Assembly: GCA_000697335.1 (NCBI GenBank)
Contig: JNEM01013337.1
Span: forward strand, 1 to 14,119
DNA: 14,119 nucleotides
Reading direction: 5' to 3'
Origin: Conidiobolus incongruus B7586
Lineage: Eukaryota > Entomophthoromycota > Entomophthoromycetes > Entomophthorales > Conidiobolaceae
Within the stretch, counting starts at the first letter, position 1. Every line of letters starts with the position of its first letter. The notes under the pieces are model-generated. The model did not search any database. It was not told the origin of the DNA and saw only the letters and a list, made by a program, of their open reading frames with translations. Of the stretch, positions 1 to 6,874 are shown piece after piece. Made by a program: the position numbers and the translations under genes.

Positions 1-434
1 CAAAAATAAAAGCCTTTAGATAATAACTATTTAATTTTAATATAATTAAATTTAACTATAGATTTTAAAATCAAAATATTTTAATAAAATAATTATTATA
101 ATTGAATATATATAATTTGAAAATATTTATTCTCTTATATATTTTATATATAAATAATCTTTCAGAACTTATAATATGTTTGAAAAATCAAAAATTAAAA
201 AATTTGCTATTTCTTAATTCCTATACTAATATTATACTTTTTTGATTATATACAAACTAAAAAATAATTTTACAATATTATATATTTGGATTAAATTAAT
301 TTAATAGTAATGTATTTACTAAATTCAAATATGTGATATATATTAAGCAACTCATAATATTTTATAACTAAAACATTAATTAGTTAATATAAATATATAT
401 TATTAACAAAACTGTGATTATATATTAGATATAT
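1..434. other. AT-rich intergenic stretch, no gene seen
   Basis: This is extremely AT-rich sequence with frequent stops in every frame. I see no coding-like segment, no RNA gene and no convincing repeat. It lies downstream of the small minus-strand gene that ends at 435, so it should hold that gene's 3' UTR and polyadenylation region, but I could not pick out a single clear signal. Confidence 0.6.
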
Positions 435-698
435 TTAAATTTTTTGGCATTTAAAATAAGTTTCAGTAGGATCAGAGGGTAAAGAGCAATAAAAGCCCAA
501 GTCCTGCATAATAGAAAACATTTCTTTTTGGCTCACACCCAAATGGATACAGGGTTCATTTGATGTCCTATCTTCGCTATTAGTCTTTGTCCTGCAGATT
601 GCTAATTGGTCATCGTCTATTATATAATTAGAGTTAGGTGCTTCATTAACGAATCTTTCTACTTTATGTTTCATCGATTCCTTATTATTTTCACTCAT
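435..698 (-). CDS. small hypothetical protein, 87 aa, single exon
   Basis: I do not recognise this protein. Support comes from composition: I count 88 G/C in 264 bases (33%), while sampled flanking lines are only about 10-12% GC, and the reading frame is open throughout. An in-frame TAA lies 12 nt upstream of the ATG at 698, so this is the first Met of the frame, and the base at -3 is A. The product has no signal peptide or membrane segment. It has an acidic, Asn-rich N-terminal half, four cysteines (C35, C50, C71, C84) and one adjacent histidine (H52). A likely helix follows (about residues 55-68, with GVSQKEMFSIMQDLGF around it). The Cys spacing could in principle bind a metal, but it matches no finger motif I know. 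It might also be a terminal exon of a larger gene, though no clear splice site or upstream exon is visible. A CRE palindrome lies 193 bp upstream. Existence as a gene is moderately likely; function is unknown. Confidence 0.5.
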   Translation of the reverse strand: MSENNKESMKHKVERFVNEAPNSNYIIDDDQLAICRTKTNSEDRTSNEPCIHLGVSQKEMFSIMQDLGFYCSLPSDPTETYFKCQKI

Positions 699-890
699 AT
701 TTGTTATTTAAACACTATATTAAATTTATTTATATTAGTTCATTGTATTCAATTTGTAGTTTCTATTTATATTATTATATTACAATTATTGTATATATTC
801 TAATTTTATAATAGTGTTATAGAATTCACAATTATTTAAGTGTTGATGTCTTTAAATACTACTTGGATGATGTAATAAGTGAATACAAAA

Positions 891-898
891 TGACGTCA
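891..898. promoter_or_regulatory. perfect ATF/CREB (CRE) palindrome TGACGTCA
   Basis: The eight-base palindrome TGACGTCA is the consensus site of ATF/CREB-type bZIP factors (Atf1, Sko1 and relatives in fungi). It lies 193 bp upstream of the start codon of the minus-strand 87-aa gene and about 1.5 kb upstream of the GH15 gene. It contains four G/C in sequence that is otherwise about 80-90% AT, so chance occurrence is unlikely but possible. In fungi such sites often mark stress- or cAMP-responsive promoters. Use of this one is inferred from the match and its position. Confidence 0.45.
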
Positions 899-2346
899 TG
901 GTGAATATCGGAACTTTTGAATCAAAAATTTGATTAAAAGACAATAGAGCAGTAAAATGTAGCTGTCTAAATTATAGAATTGTTATCAAGTTATGTTTAA
1001 ATATATATTAATAATGTTGATTATATTAAGTATAACTTAGGACACTTTATATGAATGATCAATTCTTATTTCTTGAACTTTGATAAGTCTACTTGTGTTA
1101 GTATTAAATATTTGTTTGAGTAGTGCATCCTTTAATTTCTACAATATATGTGTAACATTTATTAAATCATTATAAATATATAAAACTTAAAAATATTAGA
1201 AAATTAAAATTAGTGAATAATAGCTGAAGTTATATATAATTTTATAATTTATCAGAATAAATACATATTTAAATTTTTAAAAATTATGATTAACAAGAAA
1301 TTTCTCTCTTTTACATTTTCAAAGCTAATTTTCTAACATAAATTATTAGAATTAAAATACTTTACAAATGAATAATTAGTATTTCGCAATTTCTTCGATT
1401 ATGAACTGATTAATAGATAATATAAAAGCTTAATGATGAATTTATATTCATTTTGTAGCTTGTATTTTTAATTTTGAGATAGGAGCAAATCATTTGAGTG
1501 TTAATTAAATGAATAATATCCATTTTGAAACAATATGCACTAATTATAATAAACAATTTATAATATAGCATTTATATTATATTGACAATATTAGATCATG
1601 CAAAATGTATTAATATAAAACAATCATCTTATTTAAAGTTTCTACAAATTTGAATCATTTAATTTTTCATATTTTCAAAATAATTCAACTTAATTGAAAT
1701 CAGTTTAAGATATATTTAATTATTTAGGATTATATTCATCAAAAAACGTTATCTAGCGGCACATTATATTTTTATTCAAATTTTGAATATATAAATATAT
1801 ATATATTGGTAATAGATCTGTTAATATACTTGATTTATAAATTTTATGTAATGTAGTTTCACGTTATTAGTAATGCCAATTCGTGATTTGCTATATTCAT
1901 ATTTTATGAAAATAATTATACATACTATATCTGTTCAAAATATACTCTAGAAACTTAATAAGTTAAATATAACTTATATAATTGATTGAATATATTTCAT
2001 TATAATATTATAAATTGTCAATGTTTATTCGCTAATTTTCAATGAATTTTTTGTTTAATGTTAGATAATGAATAACCATAAGCTTTTAGATAATGACTAA
2101 TTTTATTATTTTACAAACTCAAAATAATTTGCCTATTCGCTATAAATTAATATTTTATTTTACAAATTAGGGCTGATATTTTTCAAGTTTCATTAATTTC
2201 ATAATAGTTTTAATACAGTTGTTCTAAAACTTATCTGAATCAATGGTTAAAGGCAAAATTATTAACAGTGTCTGATACATTTTTATTTGTAATCTAATTA
2301 GATGATTTACAATACATCATTAATAATCGTGTCGGCATTAATCAAG

Positions 2347-2355
2347 TATATATAT
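2347..2355 (+). promoter_or_regulatory. candidate TATA element and pyrimidine tract of the GH15 gene
   Basis: TATATATAT lies 73 bp before the ATG of the GH15 gene. A pyrimidine-rich stretch follows directly (about 2355-2375), a common arrangement in fungal core promoters. In such AT-rich DNA a TATA-like run is weak evidence by itself. The position and the adjoining CT tract are what make it worth noting. Confidence 0.35.
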
Positions 2356-2427
2356 CTTCCTTTTCACTTTCATCTACAATTTGCAGTTCATTATCAATTA
2401 AATTATTAAATTTGATATCAGCTGAAA

Positions 2428-4521
2428 ATGCAAGTAAATTCAGATAAAGAATACCCTCCTCTTGATGCATACGGTATGATCGGCAATATGAGGACCGTCG
2501 CTTTGAACGGATTAAATGGCTCTATTGACTTTTTGTGCTATCCAAGGTTTGACAGCCCGTCCATTTTTGCAAGGATCCTGGATAGTAAAAAAGGGGGCCA
2601 CTATTCTATCTGTCCCAAGGCCAATGACAAGCCAACCTCCGTCAAGCAGAAGTATCTGCCCAAATCATGTATGTTGAACACTAAATTTGTTTGTGACGAT
2701 TCTGTATGCCAAGTGGTTGACTATTTCTATCACCCTAGCTCCAGAAGTTTAAGACCGACTGGACATATCCTCCCCTGGATCATGCGTCATGTGACTGTGA
2801 TTCGAGGCAGACCCGAGCTGAAGATGGAGCTCTTTCCAAGCTTTGAGTATGGGCTAAAATCACATACCGCTGAATTTGTCCCTGATAATAATATTCAAAG
2901 AGACAAGCACACAGAAGTTGGTAAGGAGAAAGCAGTGTTCAAGAGCGAAAAACTAACCATGGATTTGAGATACATATTAAATCATGGCCAAGATCCCTCT
3001 GTTCCACCTTCAACGATTAATTGGAAGATCGAGGATCGCTCAGAATTGGGATTTAAAGGTAGCGGAGTTGTTGCCGATTTATGTTTGGAGGAGGGTCAAG
3101 AGATCATCTTTGTGTTTCGTCAGGTCCCTGAGCCATCTACTGCGCGCGAGGATCATGGTAGCACTAACATACTCAGAGCCCTAGTAAGCAACATGGACCC
3201 CAAATTGAGCTATGATTATGCAAATCTTCTTTACCAAGATACTTATGCATTTTGGAAAGAGTGGATCGGTAAGTGTAAATATCAGGGAATGTGGAGAGAG
3301 GCAGTACATCGCAGCGCATTTACACTGAAGCTCTTGACTTATGCACCGACAGGAGCAGTTGTTGCAGCCCCTACCTTTTCTCTTCCCGAATTTATTGGTG
3401 GTACTAGAAACTGGGACTATCGCTACACCTGGATCCGCGATGCTTCATTTACGATTTATGCTTTTATCAGACTTGGATACACAGAGGAGGCCCATGCATT
3501 CATGGAATGGATTGAAAATCGATGCAAAAATCTCAATCCTGATGGCTCTCTTAACATCATGTACGATATTGATGGCAACTCAGAGCTCGAGGAAATTGAA
3601 TTGAATCACTTAGATGGGTACAAAGGATCGAAGCCTGTGCGTATTGGAAATGGTGCAGCAGATCATCTGCAATTGGATATCTATGGAGAGTTGTTAGACT
3701 CCGTCTATTTGAGTAATAAGTTCGGTAAGCCTGTGTCGTATGATATGTGGAAGTTGGTGCGTAAAATCGTTGATTATGTTGTTAAAAATTGGAATCGTGA
3801 GGATATGAGCATCTGGGAAGTTCGAAACAACAAGCAGCATTTCCTCTACTCTAAAATCATGTGCTGGGTTGCACTTGACCGCGGTTTACGTTTAGCTGAA
3901 AAGCGCAATCTGCCTTTGCCCCAGAGAAGTAAGTGGTTAGAGTGCAGAGATACTATCTATGAAGAGATCATGGAGAAGGGATGGAACGACGAGCTTAAGA
4001 TGTTCCAACAATCATACGAATCTCCAGAGATCTTGGATGCGTCAGTTCTAATCATGCCTCTTGTGTTCTTTATCAGCCCAACAGATCCTCGTCTCTTATC
4101 TACCATTCAGAAGATATTAGCCCCTCCAGAAAAGGGAGGCCTTACCATCAACAATTTAGTGTACCGTTATAACCATTTGACTAGTCATGACGGTGTTGGG
4201 GGAGAAGAGGGAGCATTTTCAATGTGTACATTCTGGCTGGTTGAAGCGCTTACTAGAGCTGGTGAATATGATGACAGGTTGCTAGAACAAGGGTTGAGCA
4301 TCTTTGAAGAAATGATGGGCTACTCTAACCACCTCCATTTATACGGTGAAGAAATTGCCAAGAGCGGCGAGGCCCTTGGAAATTTCCCACAGGTAATAAT
4401 TTTCATGTTATATTCACTAAGATTATACTCTAATATAATATTTTAGGCATTTACTCATATTGCAATGATTTCAGCAGCTTTTAATTTGGATCGTATCTTG
4501 ACCAAAAAGGGTAAAAAATAA
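2428..4521 (+). CDS. glycoside hydrolase family 15 protein (trehalase/glucoamylase-like), intracellular
   Basis: Exons 2428-4392 and 4447-4521 give a 679-aa protein. The single 54-nt intron splits ...GNFPQ from AFTHIAMISAA..., which rejoin into the conserved C-terminal GH15 block. An N-terminal beta-sandwich region of the trehalase-like type (about residues 10-240, with IGNMRTVALNGLNGSIDFLC) precedes an (alpha/alpha)6 barrel (about 285-675). Barrel landmarks are NWDYRYTWIRDAS at 328-340, NGAADHLQLDIYGEL at 408-422, SIWEVR at 461-466 and GGEEGAFSMCTFW at 591-603. By comparison with GH15 enzymes, Glu464 is the probable general acid and Glu594 the general base, and both are present. There is no signal peptide, starch-binding domain or membrane segment, so the enzyme should act in the cytosol. 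It probably cleaves alpha-linked glucose from trehalose or a short alpha-glucan by inversion; the exact substrate cannot be read from sequence. This architecture is typical of bacteria and of some early-diverging fungi and differs from secreted fungal glucoamylase. A sits at -3 of the ATG. Confidence 0.9.
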
Positions 4522-5293
4522 TGGATCGTTTATTCCTCAATATGATATTATTTTATAATATATAAATTATACACCATGTTTTGTAATTTTATTATAAACT
4601 TATTTAGTATTTATATAATACAGATTTATAAAATTATTTAATATGTATCAACCCTTATTATTAGATATTTGAACCGATTAAGCTTGTTCAATTACAATGG
4701 TTGAATAATTAAGTATTATTTGAATATATAATTTATAAAAAACTAATAGATTCAGAATGAATATTAATAAAAATTAATGGGATATCTTATTATAATGAAC
4801 TGGTAGTAATATTATCTTATTTATATTCGTAATATTATATGTAATTATTTAAGATAGTGATTGGGACAATTTGAAAATTTGATTTAATCTCTTGATTTGA
4901 TAATATCTTATCTCTATTGAAAATGCAAAATTTGCCTTTTATTGAATAAAAAATGATATACATTAGTAATAACTATATATGAATCATATTGAACATATAT
5001 TTTATATAGCCTGGGATTTTATTATAACTTATTTTATTAGTTTAGTTATGGATTTGATCAAGTATGTAAAAATATTGAATTTATAAAAAATTGATCAAGA
5101 ATAATAGTTTGGTATAAAATATTGATTAAGCAACATTATTATATGTATATAATGTATTACTACATTATAAAATATTATATTAATCAGTTAAAAATTAAAG
5201 AGATTTTTAAATAATATAATATATGAACCATTTGATAATATTATGATTCAAATAACTTGAAATTTGATAAATTTTAATTGAAATTAATTTGAA
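4522..5293. other. AT-rich convergent intergenic region, no gene seen
   Basis: This gap lies between the 3' ends of the GH15 gene (plus) and the complex I subunit gene (minus), so both transcripts must terminate here. It is AT-rich with no coding-like segment. No canonical AATAAA stands out just after either stop codon. AT-rich efficiency-type elements are everywhere and cannot be assigned. Confidence 0.6.
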
Positions 5294-5783
5294 TTAAGCT
5301 TTGGGCTTGGGAAGATAATCAGTACAAATGGGAGTCTTTTCATAGTCCAAATTGACACCATCAGCTTCTAAACGACGCTTGGCTTCGTTGTAAGCCCAGG
5401 TGGAGAGACTAAATAAAACAAACAGATTAGATTATATGGTATACAATAAAAAGAATTAATATATTATAAAAATTTGTTAATGATGGTGTTACCTGTTATC
5501 AGGCTTGTAAATCCAACCAACAGTACCAATAACGAAAAAAGCTGACCAACCCCAAACCCAAATAGTTTCCCAATCTTCCTTAACACGCTTTTGACCAGGA
5601 GGCAAAGGCTATGAAAACATAATTTAATATAAGTGATTGAATTGATTAAAATAAAATTACTTTTTCACCAAATAAATAACCTCCAGGTTCGTTAATGGGA
5701 TGATCACCACCTCCTCTCTTAATTAAATTTAATCTGGTAGCTCTTGGAGATAATCTAGTAACGGCGCGTAAAATGGGTTGCAT
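5294..5783 (-). CDS. mitochondrial complex I subunit ESSS / NDUFB11
   Basis: Exons on the minus strand are 5783-5661, 5608-5493 and 5408-5294, with introns of 52 and 84 nt. They give a 117-aa protein. It is an accessory single-pass subunit of the membrane arm of NADH:ubiquinone oxidoreductase in the inner mitochondrial membrane. Residues 1-23 are rich in Arg/Lys and lack acids, as expected of a mitochondrial import sequence. The conserved family core follows: NEPGGYLFGEKPLPPGQKRV (31-50), KEDWETIW, one membrane helix (about 57-75), then KPDNSLSTWAYNEAKRRLEA (76-95). Both splice junctions fall inside this conserved core and restore it, which makes the gene model secure. Reading into either intron meets a stop almost at once. 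The product is slightly shorter than the human subunit (about 153 aa). The gene implies a respiring mitochondrion, which argues against anaerobic gut fungi as the source. The tRNA-Asp gene lies about 240 bp upstream and points away. Confidence 0.9.
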
Positions 5784-6023
5784 TTTATTATTTTTTATTA
5801 TTTGATTTTTATATTACTATCAAGTAAGTAATAATCACTTAAATTATAAATTTCAATTTAGTGAAATAAATTAGAAATTATGGGATTGAATATAAAGAAA
5901 AAGGGTGGGAAATAAGAGGGTTAATTAATATAGTAAAAAACAAATAAGAATTAAAATGAAAATATATATTTGTTTTTGAGAATATTAGGATAAAAATAGT
6001 AATTTTGATAAAGGAATTTTTAA
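5784..6023. promoter_or_regulatory. promoter region between the complex I gene and tRNA-Asp
   Basis: This 240-bp AT-rich stretch carries the promoter and 5' UTR of the complex I subunit gene (leftward) and the 5' flank of the tRNA-Asp gene (rightward). It contains T-rich and A-rich runs but no motif I can assign with confidence. A pol II promoter and a pol III gene therefore share one short divergent gap. Confidence 0.4.
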
Positions 6024-6095
6024 TCTTCGATAGTATAGTGGTGAGTATACCCGCCTGTCACGCGGGTGACCTGGGTTCAATTCCCAGTCGGAGAG
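6024..6095 (+). tRNA. tRNA-Asp (anticodon GUC)
   Basis: This 72-nt intronless tRNA folds fully. The acceptor stem TCTTCGA pairs with TCGGAGA (6088-6094, one T-G wobble), and G6095 is the discriminator. The anticodon stem CCCGC (6050-6054) pairs with GCGGG (6062-6066) around a 7-nt loop with GTC at 6057-6059, giving Asp. The T arm CTGGG/CCCAG encloses TTCAATT. The pol III A box (6031-6041) and B box (GGTTCAATTCC, 6074-6084) match consensus. CCA is not encoded, as usual in eukaryotes. A T5 run at 6099-6103 provides the pol III terminator. It lies 56 bp from the stop codon of the oppositely oriented REEP gene. Confidence 0.97.
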
Positions 6096-6098
6096 TAA

Positions 6099-6103
6099 TT
6101 TTT
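6099..6103 (+). terminator. pol III terminator of tRNA-Asp (T5)
   Basis: A run of five T starts three bases after the discriminator base of the tRNA. This is the usual RNA polymerase III stop signal, and its spacing supports it. Confidence 0.75.
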
Positions 6104-6129
6104 GGGTATATTATTAATCATTTGAACAC

Positions 6130-6135
6130 TTTATT
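6130..6135 (-). promoter_or_regulatory. candidate poly(A) signal AATAAA of the REEP gene
   Basis: On the minus strand AATAAA begins 17 nt after the REEP-family stop codon. Cleavage would normally follow 10-30 nt further on, which puts the mRNA end at or just inside the antisense side of the tRNA-Asp gene. The 3' UTR would then be very short. Confidence 0.45.
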
Positions 6136-6151
6136 GTATAAATAATATAAA

Positions 6152-6874
6152 TTATTCAGTTTTGAAATTTTTGTTATCATTCGATTGACTAGGAACATTT
6201 CGTTGATTATTATCACTAGTACCACTAATCCAAGATTTGAAAGGAATATTAATACCATAATTCTTTTCAATATTTTGTTGACTCTGGTATTTTTCAATTA
6301 GATTAAAATATTATTAATGTTATAATATTATAGTTTTACCTTGACCAAAAAATCACTAAAACTATTTTGCAACATATTGGATCCTTGAGCAGCTAAATTA
6401 TTAGAAGCTTCATTGGCCTTTAAATTAACTTTGGATAAGTGTTCATCAATAACCACTTCATTTTCATGTAAAAATGGTAAAATAAATTGATTATAAATAT
6501 GGTGGTATCCCTGTAACTGTGGTAAATTAATATATAATACTAATAATAATTTTAATTCACTATAAAATGGAAACCTATTTTATCATATAACTTTAGTACA
6601 GAACATGAAAGAACATAAATGAAATCAATTACCAAGATAAAAAGGGCTCCAAGCAAATTTCAATAACTGTAGTAAAACCAATAACAGTCCATAATTTTAA
6701 ATTATCTTCCAAATCTTTGGTTAAAGCTGGAGTTTTTAATAATTTAAAAGTTCTATATGCTGGATATGCGTGGCCAATTAAAGAGCTATAATAGATCTAT
6801 TCAACATTGTTGAGATTATTATTTTTATTATGTATATATTACCATAAAATTCTGTTGAGTACAACTGGTAGCAT
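6152..6874 (-). CDS. REEP1-4-type TB2/DP1/HVA22 family ER membrane-shaping protein
   Basis: Minus-strand exons 6874-6843, 6785-6633, 6574-6340 and 6283-6152 (introns 57, 58 and 56 nt) give 183 aa. The start is the first Met in frame, with an in-frame TAA upstream. The family core is clear: GHAYPAYRTFKLL (15-27), LWTVIGFTTVIEI (42-54), LSWFPFYSELKLL (60-72) and a GYHHIYNQFILPFL block (84-97). These hydrophobic hairpins insert into the ER membrane and curve it. The segment after residue 98 (VVIDEHLSKVNLKANEASNNLAAQGSNML) aligns with the amphipathic helix that follows the core in human REEP1-4. There is no long N-terminal extension as in REEP5/Yop1, so I assign it to the REEP1-4 branch, represented in fission yeast by Rop1/Yep1 (needed for ER-phagy) and missing from S. 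cerevisiae. The C-terminal 43 residues are Asn/Ser-rich and probably disordered. Leucine is mostly TTA, unlike the ABC transporter gene. Exon 1 is only 32 nt. Confidence 0.87.

Larger units (their letters stand above)
699..2427. other. AT-rich divergent intergenic region, no gene seen
   Basis: This 1.7-kb gap separates the 87-aa gene (minus) from the GH15 gene (plus), so it should contain both promoters. Apart from the CRE at 891-898 and the TATA-like run at 2347-2355, I see only AT-rich sequence. There is a short inverted repeat (arms 1773-1780 and 1782-1789) beside a small GC patch around 1747-1762 and a TA-rich run around 1788-1806. No frame has coding-like composition. The plus-strand frame at 606-803 only overlaps the small gene antisense. 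Confidence 0.6.

Noticed and set aside
606-803. 65-residue plus-strand open frame
   Set aside because: It overlaps the small minus-strand gene antisense and runs out into AT-rich spacer. The peptide is a run of Ile/Tyr/Phe/Leu typical of AT-rich noise.
1773-1789. Short inverted repeat beside a TA-rich run and a small GC patch
   Set aside because: Arms of 8 bp made mostly of A/T are common by chance here. No larger repeat or element ends surround it.
1-2110. Similarity of the first 40 bases to 2069-2110 (shared TTTAGATAAT and neighbouring words)
   Set aside because: The match is short and diverged in low-complexity sequence, too weak to call a repeat by eye.
2984-3604. Two plus-strand frames (66 and 87 codons) inside the GH15 gene
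   Set aside because: They lie in other frames of a gene with full GH15 conservation and have no independent support.
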